A DNA stretch of 64,000 nt from an uncultured Bacteroidia bacterium (GTDB taxonomy: Bacteria; Bacteroidota; Bacteroidia; Bacteroidales; UBA932): contig CACZZF010000008.1 in assembly GCA_902785575.1 (NCBI GenBank), forward strand, positions 41,237 through 105,236, read 5' to 3'. Below the pieces are notes generated by a model. That model was given only the letters and a program-made list of their open reading frames with translations, was not told the origin of the DNA and did no database searches. Shown here piece after piece: positions 24,974-34,354 of this stretch. How positions within the stretch are numbered: the first letter of the stretch is position 1; every line of letters begins with the position of its first letter. The translations under genes and the position numbers were made by a program.

Positions 24974-27833
24974 ATTTATGCCAAACCGCCTCTTTAGGGA
25001 TCATTCCGATCCTGCCTCCGCCCTGCGGCATCCAAGCCCAAAACAAAGACTGACCCTCATAATCCTCAAGATACGAGAGACGGAAAGGATGCATACCCTT
25101 CTTCAAAGGAATCCGGCCTGTGGCAGTGAAGGCGGAATGAGAACCGTCATTATCCACCACCACCTTACCGTCAATTTCCAGTAAACCACCGTCGTCGCTC
25201 CTGACAGCGAAATTCCATATCCCGTCGGAAGGAATGTCCAGATAACCCGTGAACACATATCCGAAATGATCCTCGTCGGGAGCGTCCTTGATCGAAGGAG
25301 TCTCCATAACTCCGGAAGAAACCACCTTGCTTGCCCGGACGTCGGCAGTGCAGGTAAACTCGCCCTTATGGTAGGTGTAATTGCAGCCAGGCTTCAAGCC
25401 GGAAACATTGGATGCGGGAATCAAGATGGCAGGATAGGCGTGGACCCTCATGAGATCACTGGCCTGAAGCCCATCCTTGAATGCTTTGGCGGAGATGATC
25501 AGGTCATCCTTGATTTTGAAAGGAGCTTCGAATACCTTGGAGTTCTCGTCCGGCTCGCTTCCGTCAAGAGTGTAACGGATTGTGGCTCCCTCAGTTCTGC
25601 TCTGCAGGTTCACCTCCAACTCACCTTCATAATAGCTCGGATCGCCATAGAAGAATGGCATCGAGACCTGGTCTCCTTGGGTCATTGAATAAGGGGCCCG
25701 CAGATTATCACGATCATGGGAAGGCTCTTTGGACAACTCAAAGGCCAAGACACCGCCTTCCATCAGTTGGTCATAAGTGATGAATAAGGCGTCAAGAGGC
25801 TCGCCATTGAAGGTAACCGACTTGATATAAGGATATTCCGGATGATCGGCCGTAATGACTAGCTCTGTCTCGAAATCCGGCCACAAGGTGGCTTTCTTAA
25901 ACAAAGGGGCAGAGAGGACGAACTCTCCTGTACCGGGGCAGATAGGGTATATTCCGAGAGAGGAGAGAACGTACCACGCCGACATCTGACCGCAATCCTC
26001 GTTGCCGGAAATACCTTCCGGAGTCGGTGAGTACATATCCTCAAGCATCTGACGCACAAGCTTTTCCGACTTTGAAGGCTGCCCAAGGAAGTTGTAGAGA
26101 TAGGTCATATTGTGGCTGGGCTCGTTGCCATGGGCATATTGGCCGTAAAGACCGGTCATGTCCCCGATTCGGGTGCCGGAATCCCTCTCGTCATAAGTGA
26201 ACAGGGAGTCGAGGGCGGCGGTCATTGCCTCCTTGCCGCCCATTAAAGCGGTAAGGCCCTGAAAATCATGTGGAACAAAGAAACGGAATTGCCAAGGAAT
26301 ACCTTCCGTAAAGTCACGGGAGCTTCCGATAGGGTTGAATGGCGACATCCAGTTGCCCTCCGGCGTCTTTCCGCGCATGAAACCGGTCGCGGCATCGAAC
26401 ACGTTAGCGTAGCGACGAGCCCTGGAGTAATAATCAGCAGCGATATCATCTTTACCCATCTCCTCGGCCATGTGAGCTATGCACCAGTCATCATAGGCGA
26501 ACTCAAGAGTCCTGGAGACGGACTCCGGCTGACTGCTGGCCGGGATATAGCCGTATTCATTGTACAAATCGGAACACTCGTCTGTATTAGAAGCAACTAT
26601 CATGGCAGGCAAAGCTTCGTCACAATCAAAAGAATGCAGATGGAGCCATGCGTCAGCAAGCATTGAGACAGCATGATAGCCGATCATGCAGCGGGTGTCG
26701 GAACTGGCCAGAGGCCACATCGGAAGCCGGTCACCTTTCTCGGCCATGTCCAGCAAGCTGAAAGCCATGTCAGCCACAAGAGGCTTGTTGATGATAGTCA
26801 TCAGGGGATTCCAGCTGCGGAAAGTATCCCAAAGAGAAAGGGTGGAATAGAAGGCCCTACCCTCAGGGACCGGGACAATATTCTGATGGAAGTCACGATA
26901 ACGCCCGTCCACATCGTCTCCCCTGTTAGGAGCGATCATGCAGTGATAAAGAGCGGAATAGAAATTGGCCGTAGCCTCTTTGCTTCCGCCCTCAACCTTG
27001 ATGGAACCTAAAGCTTCAGCCCAAACCTTAGCGGTTTCGGCGCGAACAGCGTCAAAATCTTTTGTACCGACCTCAGCCTCAAGATTCTTTTGTGCACCGG
27101 CGGTGCCGACCTGGGAGATTCCGACGTTGATGGTCATCTCGTTTGTGGACTCGGGGAATGTCAGCAGCACCTTGTCACCCTCCAAAGGCTCGGAAGATGT
27201 GAACGGAACTGAAAATTGGGCGTAAAAGAATATGTACCTGTCAGGAGCCCAGCCACTTACATGGCGGCCTCCCAAGAGGACGGATTTACCTTCGGCTTCA
27301 AAGAATATCTGATCAGGATGAGTCTCCCCAATATTGTAGGCCAGGTCAACAAGCACATGGCGCTCTCCCTCACCTTTGAAAGTGTAACGGTGGAGTCCGG
27401 TCCTGGTGGTGGCGGTCAATTCAGCCGTGATTCCGGCCTCGGGGAAAGTGACCTTATAATAGCCGGGAGTGGCTTTCTCATCATTATGGGAGAAAGGAAG
27501 GCTCTCAGGAATATCTTTACCGATGAATGGAAGGAACAGGAAATCACCGAGATCGGCGCATCCGGTACCGCTGATATGAGTATGCGAGAATCCGAGAATG
27601 GTGGAGTCACTGTAATGGTAGCCAGAACAACCGTCCCAGGTCTTGTTTCTTGTATCAGGACTAAGCTGGACCATTCCGAAAGGAGTTGTGGCGCCTGGAT
27701 ATGTGTGGCCATGGAATCCTGTTCCGACGAAGGGATCAGCATTAGAGACTATTCCGGAGTTTGAAATATGCCCGCAAGAGACTGCCACAGCAGCCAGAGC
27801 GACGCAAAGTGTGAGTTTGCTAAAGGGTGTCAC
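24972..27833 (-). CDS. GH92 exo-alpha-mannosidase lipoprotein with Fn3-assoc and PA14 domains
   Basis: This is the third GH92 copy. I start it at the GTG at 27833, which gives a clean lipoprotein signal (TPFSKLTLCVALAAVAVSC) and 953 residues. An upstream in-frame GTG at 27911 would add a poor N-terminus and would lie upstream of a likely -7 promoter box (27859-27866). Motifs are NADPFVGTGFHGHTYPGATT near the start and GNEDCGQMSAWYV with Glu612, then Fn3-associated (RYTLDGSEPDENSKV) and PA14 (RSDDGGLLEIDGKV) modules. It is closest in design to the copy at 5172-8051. It stands alone, separated from the AP operon by repeats. Confidence 0.9.
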   Translation of the reverse strand: MTPFSKLTLCVALAAVAVSCGHISNSGIVSNADPFVGTGFHGHTYPGATTPFGMVQLSPDTRNKTWDGCSGYHYSDSTILGFSHTHISGTGCADLGDFLFLPFIGKDIPESLPFSHNDEKATPGYYKVTFPEAGITAELTATTRTGLHRYTFKGEGERHVLVDLAYNIGETHPDQIFFEAEGKSVLLGGRHVSGWAPDRYIFFYAQFSVPFTSSEPLEGDKVLLTFPESTNEMTINVGISQVGTAGAQKNLEAEVGTKDFDAVRAETAKVWAEALGSIKVEGGSKEATANFYSALYHCMIAPNRGDDVDGRYRDFHQNIVPVPEGRAFYSTLSLWDTFRSWNPLMTIINKPLVADMAFSLLDMAEKGDRLPMWPLASSDTRCMIGYHAVSMLADAWLHLHSFDCDEALPAMIVASNTDECSDLYNEYGYIPASSQPESVSRTLEFAYDDWCIAHMAEEMGKDDIAADYYSRARRYANVFDAATGFMRGKTPEGNWMSPFNPIGSSRDFTEGIPWQFRFFVPHDFQGLTALMGGKEAMTAALDSLFTYDERDSGTRIGDMTGLYGQYAHGNEPSHNMTYLYNFLGQPSKSEKLVRQMLEDMYSPTPEGISGNEDCGQMSAWYVLSSLGIYPICPGTGEFVLSAPLFKKATLWPDFETELVITADHPEYPYIKSVTFNGEPLDALFITYDQLMEGGVLAFELSKEPSHDRDNLRAPYSMTQGDQVSMPFFYGDPSYYEGELEVNLQSRTEGATIRYTLDGSEPDENSKVFEAPFKIKDDLIISAKAFKDGLQASDLMRVHAYPAILIPASNVSGLKPGCNYTYHKGEFTCTADVRASKVVSSGVMETPSIKDAPDEDHFGYVFTGYLDIPSDGIWNFAVRSDDGGLLEIDGKVVVDNDGSHSAFTATGRIPLKKGMHPFRLSYLEDYEGQSLFWAWMPQGGGRIGMIPKEAVWHK

Positions 27834-27858
27834 GATTTCAGCGTTATTTGTGGAATAA

Positions 27859-27866
27859 CAAAAATA
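27859..27866 (-). promoter_or_regulatory. Probable -7 box of the third GH92 gene
   Basis: The minus strand reads TATTTTTG from 27866 to 27859 (consensus TAnnTTTG). Transcription would begin near 27852, giving a leader of about 19 bases to the GTG at 27833. No clear -33 TTTG is seen. Confidence 0.45.
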
Positions 27867-27926
27867 AAAAAAGTGACTTCCCTTTTCGGGGAATAATGCG
27901 CTGAGATACACCCTAATTCGCGCAGA

Positions 27927-30572
27927 CTAGTCTTCCTTGGATGCTTTTTTACGTTCCTGTTTTTTCATCGCGGCGGCATCTTGCTTGGCTTTTTTCTTCT
28001 CGTAACGAGCCTTGTACCGCTCTAGGAACTTTTGTTCCCTGGCATCAGTTTTCGCCTTGGCTTTCAGCATCTTCTGCAGCTGAGCCCGCCTCTTTGCCGC
28101 TACTTTCTCAGCCTTCTTGGCGGCCTTGGCGGCATCTTTGGCGTCCAATTCGGCCCATTTGGCTTCCTTGGCGGCAGTCTTGGCCTGGCGTAGACTGTCC
28201 TTGACAGCCTTCTTTGCCTCCCGTTCCGCTTTCTTAGCGGCATTCTCAGCATCCAGGTCAGCAGCCAGGGCCCTTCTCAAAGAATCCAACCTCGCGATCC
28301 TGACAGAATCAGCGTACGCCTTCACCAAGCTTACGGAATCCACCGCGGCTAACGAGTCCACTCCGGCAGCCAATGAGTCAAGCCCAACTGTCAAGGAGTC
28401 GGAAGGCATCTTCGGAGCCGGTGCCTTAGGAGTTGGTGTCTTCGGCTCTTTATTCTCCTTGCCGGCTTTCCCCTCCGTCTCCTGCTTACCTCCTTCGGCG
28501 ACGGCCTCTATCTCAACCTCGGTCTGGGCTTTTGCCTCGGCTTCAGCCTGAGCCTTGGCCGCTTCGGCGGCAGCCTCCGCGGCCTCCTGTTCCCGGAGTC
28601 TCGCAAGTTCCTCTTGCGCCTCCCGCTCAGCCTTGCGGGCTTGCTTGATCGAATCCGCCTGGGCCAGCATCTTGTTGATGTTGGCTATATGCCCTGGGAA
28701 ATACTTCTCCGTCTGTGTGAAAGAGGCGTGTGGAATATTCTCGTATTTCTTCCTCTCGGACTTTCTTGGGGTGTAAGAAACTATGTCCTCAGGGCCCTTA
28801 GGGCGCTTTTTCGGTTGCCATTCGAAACCTTTCAGGATCCTCTCATCTTTCTTAAGCTGTACGGCCGGGTAAGCGTCACTTTTAACCTCCTCATAGTACA
28901 AGAGGTCATTGAGGTTGCCTTCTTTGAAAGTAGCGGTCAACATCTTGGCTTCGAACTTGTTGACCGTCGCGAACGCGTCTTTCTCCTCCAGGAAGAACAA
29001 GCCCGACGCTCCTCCCATTGAGTCGAAACGCTTAAGAGCGCCGGTGGAATCGAAAAAGGCCATCATCTCCGTCCCTTTGATCTGGTCGAAACAAATGGAG
29101 TCTTCCTGGACCACGATAAAGGCGTTGGACATCAGGCTAGCCTTGTCCAACCTCCTGTTTTTGAGGACAACAGTGATGCTATCTGCGGAATATTGCCGGC
29201 GTATCTCGTTCCATACGATCGGTTTACGGTACAGACGGACAAGGGAATCGAGGTCGGAATATTCAAGGGAATCGCATACGACCTGCATGTCCCGTCTGAA
29301 TACCTTGACGTTCCGGAGCCCTTGCAGAAAGCCTATCCTTGTCGAATCACCCGGTTCTGGCACCGCGAGAGAGTCAGAAGCGGCCTTCAATGTGTCAGGT
29401 TCCTGAAACACGAAATCAACGCGTGGTCCTCCTCTCTTACGTCCGGCGGCGAAATTAGGATCTTCCTCCTCCATCTTCTTCCTCGCTTCCGCGGCAGCCG
29501 CTTGAGCTGCCTCATAAGCCTTGCGGCGATACTCAGAGATAGGGTCTATTTCCAAGTCGCTCAGCCTGGACTCCGACTTCTGTATCTCAGACTCCTTGAC
29601 CTCGCATCTCGGCACTGCCCAATAGATCAGCTCATCCCCTCGGACATACACCGTGTCTTTCGAATTATCCTGCTCGAACACAGCGATAACCGACGGATTC
29701 CTCAACATCCTCACCCGTTGCAGGGAATCGACATATTGCATGTATCCGGCCAACGCGGTGACATTCCTGGACTCATCCAGCAATTCCACCTTGCCGAACA
29801 TCTCGGCATTGTTGAAGGCCCTTTCATAAACAAGGGTATCTGACCATGCTTCCTGGTCTTTGGTAAGAAGGTGAACATCTTTGGTGAAGGTGAACAACTC
29901 CGCCGCGCGATCGTATGATCCCGCATTGGAAGTCAACATGTTATCCCCACGCCAGGCATTGGTTCCGGTTCCGAACACAGCCACCGAAGTCTCGGTGTTG
30001 TAGTCAAGCGCATCTGTCTTGATAAACACCGAATCGGTGTACATGTTGACATCCTTGTAGAACCGGAAAAGCTTGATCTTGGAGTCGTAACGACCCACGT
30101 CACTCTCGATTATCTGGCCATCCTTGTCCCGGAAAGAGCCTCCATTCCTGAAAACGGCCACACTATCTTTGGTATTGTAGTCCAAATTAGTGGTCCTGAG
30201 AGTGTTCTTCTGCTTGTCCTGAAGTTGGACCAGCGTTCCGCGGAACTCAGCCAAGCTGCTGCCGATATAATAATCGAGCTTGTCACTCGTCAGGGCAGTG
30301 TTATTCTGGAGAATGCGGACATGACCGATGGCCTGGATAATCTCCCTGTCGACATCCCAATAGGAAGTGTCGCAGAGCAATTTCGTGGCGTTATGCTCGA
30401 AACACACATTCCCGATCGCCCGGCGGAAACTATGCCCACCCACATCCTCCTGCATCAGTTTATCGCATCGCAGAAGTCGCACGAGGCTATCTTTGTTTTC
30501 CCCAAGTTGCGCATGGAGCGCTACCGGGAGAAGAAATAACAGAAGGGAATATATGAGCCGGCGGCGGAACAT
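27927..30572 (-). CDS. OstA/LptA-like periplasmic protein with a long charged tail
   Basis: The 881-residue protein starts at the ATG at 30572, which overlaps the upstream stop in TGATG. It has a signal peptide and OstA-like N-terminal repeats (about 30-330) of the form RAIGNVCFEHNATKLLCD, AIGHVRILQNNT, TDALDYNTETSVAVF. This family forms the LptA/LptD-N jelly roll that carries lipopolysaccharide across the periplasm. After about residue 340 it becomes irregular, and from about 640 it is rich in Ala, Lys and Glu (EAAAEAAKAQAEAEAKA; KKAEREAKKAV), probably helical. The gene order guaB, SurA-like, SurA-like, OstA is the usual Bacteroidales order. Confidence 0.82.
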   Translation of the reverse strand: MFRRRLIYSLLLFLLPVALHAQLGENKDSLVRLLRCDKLMQEDVGGHSFRRAIGNVCFEHNATKLLCDTSYWDVDREIIQAIGHVRILQNNTALTSDKLDYYIGSSLAEFRGTLVQLQDKQKNTLRTTNLDYNTKDSVAVFRNGGSFRDKDGQIIESDVGRYDSKIKLFRFYKDVNMYTDSVFIKTDALDYNTETSVAVFGTGTNAWRGDNMLTSNAGSYDRAAELFTFTKDVHLLTKDQEAWSDTLVYERAFNNAEMFGKVELLDESRNVTALAGYMQYVDSLQRVRMLRNPSVIAVFEQDNSKDTVYVRGDELIYWAVPRCEVKESEIQKSESRLSDLEIDPISEYRRKAYEAAQAAAAEARKKMEEEDPNFAAGRKRGGPRVDFVFQEPDTLKAASDSLAVPEPGDSTRIGFLQGLRNVKVFRRDMQVVCDSLEYSDLDSLVRLYRKPIVWNEIRRQYSADSITVVLKNRRLDKASLMSNAFIVVQEDSICFDQIKGTEMMAFFDSTGALKRFDSMGGASGLFFLEEKDAFATVNKFEAKMLTATFKEGNLNDLLYYEEVKSDAYPAVQLKKDERILKGFEWQPKKRPKGPEDIVSYTPRKSERKKYENIPHASFTQTEKYFPGHIANINKMLAQADSIKQARKAEREAQEELARLREQEAAEAAAEAAKAQAEAEAKAQTEVEIEAVAEGGKQETEGKAGKENKEPKTPTPKAPAPKMPSDSLTVGLDSLAAGVDSLAAVDSVSLVKAYADSVRIARLDSLRRALAADLDAENAAKKAEREAKKAVKDSLRQAKTAAKEAKWAELDAKDAAKAAKKAEKVAAKRRAQLQKMLKAKAKTDAREQKFLERYKARYEKKKAKQDAAAMKKQERKKASKED

Positions 30573-31966
30573 CACTCCTGGCTGAACTTCGTGGCCCACC
30601 CGGGACGGCGGAACTCACAATCCGCGAACATTGGATCGATGACGACCTTTGTCTCAGCTATCTTCTTGTTAAGGAAAGAATCAATGGCGGCCATTTGTTT
30701 CTCACGCCTGACCTCTTCTTGGAGCTGGGAGAAATCATTCTCGAAAGTGGCCGTGTGCGCGGGTATGATCTTGTCCACCTTGATGATTTTGTAATTGGTC
30801 TTTCCGATCACGAAGTCTTTGACCTGGTCCTGACGGCCATCATTATCAGTGGATTCGACAGGCTCGGAGATCTCGCCCTCCTTCAGGTCCTTGATGGCCC
30901 TGTAGTCATCAGGCTTGAGCTGGTCAATCTCGAAATATGATGAACCGGTGTTCGGATCAGACATCTGCCCGCCGTTTGTCCTCGTGGGGGCGTCCTGGGA
31001 ATAGAAGTTGGCGGCCATCTGGAATGTCACAGCCCCGTTGATAATCTCTGTCCTCAAACTGTCCAGAGTCTTGAAAGCCTTCTCTCTGTCAGCTGTAGTA
31101 TACTGGGGCTTCATCAAGATATGACGGGCATTGAACATGTCACCGTTCTTCTCGATAACCTCTATGATATGAAAGCCGTCCGGAGTCTCGACTATCTGGG
31201 AGATGACACCTGGTTTCAGGGCCATCGCGGCATCCGAGAACACTGGCCAATAAATTGATTTTGAAGCCATTCCAAGTTCCCCTCCTCTACGAGCGCTAAC
31301 CGGATCTTCCGAATACATACGGGCGAGGGTAGAGAATTTCTCTCCGTTGATAATCCTCTCGCGGAGATCCAGAAGCTTCTCCCTTACAGCCAAGGCAGCC
31401 GCCTCACGGTCGGGATAAAGGCATATCTGGCTGAGCTGGTACTTGATCGGAACGATAGGAAGATTCTTGGTGTCGACAGTGTCCATATAGGCCTTGACAT
31501 CCAGAGGAGTCATGTCCGGGATTGTCTTGATGATATTAGCTTGCTCCTCCTGGGTAAGGCTCAAATCCTCATACTGCTCACGCCAATCCTGACGCAGACG
31601 ATAAAGGGGTTTCCCGAAATACTCCTCAAGCTTATCCTGGCTGCCGAAATAAGTCAGGAACTGATCCACCCTCTGAGAGAGCATGCTCTCGACATTGTCC
31701 TGGTTGACTGAGAGGGAATCAATCCTTGCCTGCATCAGGAATAACTTGTTCTCAAGAATACTCTCCAGCACCTCACAGCGGACATTCCGGTCCGAAGCAA
31801 GTCCTTGGGCTGCCCTTTCCTTGACCGCACCCTCGATGTCGGAAATCAGAACCACCTCATTGCCGATCACGGCGACAGACTTGTCGACGTATTTATATTT
31901 CTGGGCTGAGGCAACCGCGCATGAAGCGAGGACGACCATCAGGGTGACTATCGCTTTTTTTGTCAT
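30572..31966 (-). CDS. surA: SurA-like periplasmic peptidyl-prolyl isomerase/chaperone
   Basis: The 464-residue protein has a signal peptide (to ASAQ), a SurA N-terminal chaperone region (about 25-170) and two parvulin domains. The first is around 175-280 with ARMYSEDPVSARRGGELGMA and FHIIEVIEKNGDM; the second is around 283-400 with ILMKPQYTT and FYSQDAPTRTNGGQMSD. It helps fold outer-membrane barrels such as the SusC of this window. It overlaps the upstream gene by ATGA (31963-31966) and the OstA gene by one base, so the three are coupled. The start is fixed by these overlaps. Confidence 0.88.
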   Translation of the reverse strand: MTKKAIVTLMVVLASCAVASAQKYKYVDKSVAVIGNEVVLISDIEGAVKERAAQGLASDRNVRCEVLESILENKLFLMQARIDSLSVNQDNVESMLSQRVDQFLTYFGSQDKLEEYFGKPLYRLRQDWREQYEDLSLTQEEQANIIKTIPDMTPLDVKAYMDTVDTKNLPIVPIKYQLSQICLYPDREAAALAVREKLLDLRERIINGEKFSTLARMYSEDPVSARRGGELGMASKSIYWPVFSDAAMALKPGVISQIVETPDGFHIIEVIEKNGDMFNARHILMKPQYTTADREKAFKTLDSLRTEIINGAVTFQMAANFYSQDAPTRTNGGQMSDPNTGSSYFEIDQLKPDDYRAIKDLKEGEISEPVESTDNDGRQDQVKDFVIGKTNYKIIKVDKIIPAHTATFENDFSQLQEEVRREKQMAAIDSFLNKKIAETKVVIDPMFADCEFRRPGWATKFSQE

Positions 31967-32826
31967 TTTCTCGAATATATTTCAAAATTCTCTTTGGCCT
32001 TGGCGTCTTCTATCAAGTCTTGTTCCAAAGTCGTGAGAAGCTGGTGCTTTCTTCCGCTTACGATTATATCCTTAATCCTTTCCTCGCAGAACTCCACGGG
32101 AGGAATCTCTCCGCTCTTTACCATGTCAGCCACAAAGGCTACGCACAACGAGCCGTTATCATCCTTGATCTCAATGAATTTGCCGTTCTTTTTCGACAAC
32201 ATCTGGACATAGTCCACTCCGAAATCCACGGCAAGAGTAACGGCATCTATCCAAGTGTCGGACAGGTCAACATATTTCTGGGCCGAGTTGAACGCCACAC
32301 TATCGGCGGCCATCACATCCTCTACGTCATCAGAAGACATCAACTTCTTGATTTTCTGGAGGTTCGGTGAATCCTCAGAGATTCTCATAAAACGAGCCTT
32401 GAGGATCGGACGCTCTAAGGTGAAGTTCTCTTTATGGGCTTCGTAATAGTCATTGACCTCTTTTGCCGAGACAGTCGTGTCAAGCCTTTCGGAAATATAA
32501 CGCTGCTCAAAACGGTAACGAAGAAGAGACTGCCTGTAGGCGTCAAGTTCCTTGGAGACATCTTTCTCTTCCTTGCTAAGCTTTTGTTCAGCGATATCCT
32601 GGAAAGCCTTGGAAGTCGCCCATGATTGGATATAAAGGTTCGCGAGGTTTATACTGTCCTCCGGGCTGATCCCGTTGGGAATCACGCTCTCCAGCTCAGA
32701 AAGATATAGCTTGTGGTCCCCCAACCTGGCCACCACCTCCCCGTCGTGGATCAACGACTGGAAGGCCTTGCAAGAGGGCAGCAACACCATCAAAATGGCG
32801 GCGATTATCGGGAACCTCCTGGACAT
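31963..32826 (-). CDS. SurA N-terminal-like lipoprotein (parvulin-related chaperone)
   Basis: The 287-residue product has a lipoprotein signal (LMVLLPSC) and the chaperone pattern of SurA/PpiD N-domains (VVARLGDHKLYLSELESVIP, YYEAHKENFTLERPILKARF). No clear parvulin active-site domain is seen, so it is probably a chaperone without isomerase activity. The ATG at 32826 is 3 bases after the guaB stop (32830); a TTG at 32829 is a less likely start. It is coupled to the next SurA-like gene. Bacteroides have comparable small genes between guaB and surA. Confidence 0.75.
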   Translation of the reverse strand: MSRRFPIIAAILMVLLPSCKAFQSLIHDGEVVARLGDHKLYLSELESVIPNGISPEDSINLANLYIQSWATSKAFQDIAEQKLSKEEKDVSKELDAYRQSLLRYRFEQRYISERLDTTVSAKEVNDYYEAHKENFTLERPILKARFMRISEDSPNLQKIKKLMSSDDVEDVMAADSVAFNSAQKYVDLSDTWIDAVTLAVDFGVDYVQMLSKKNGKFIEIKDDNGSLCVAFVADMVKSGEIPPVEFCEERIKDIIVSGRKHQLLTTLEQDLIEDAKAKENFEIYSRK

Positions 32827-32829
32827 CAA

Positions 32830-34350
<1,521 letters not shown>

Positions 34351-34354
34351 ACAG

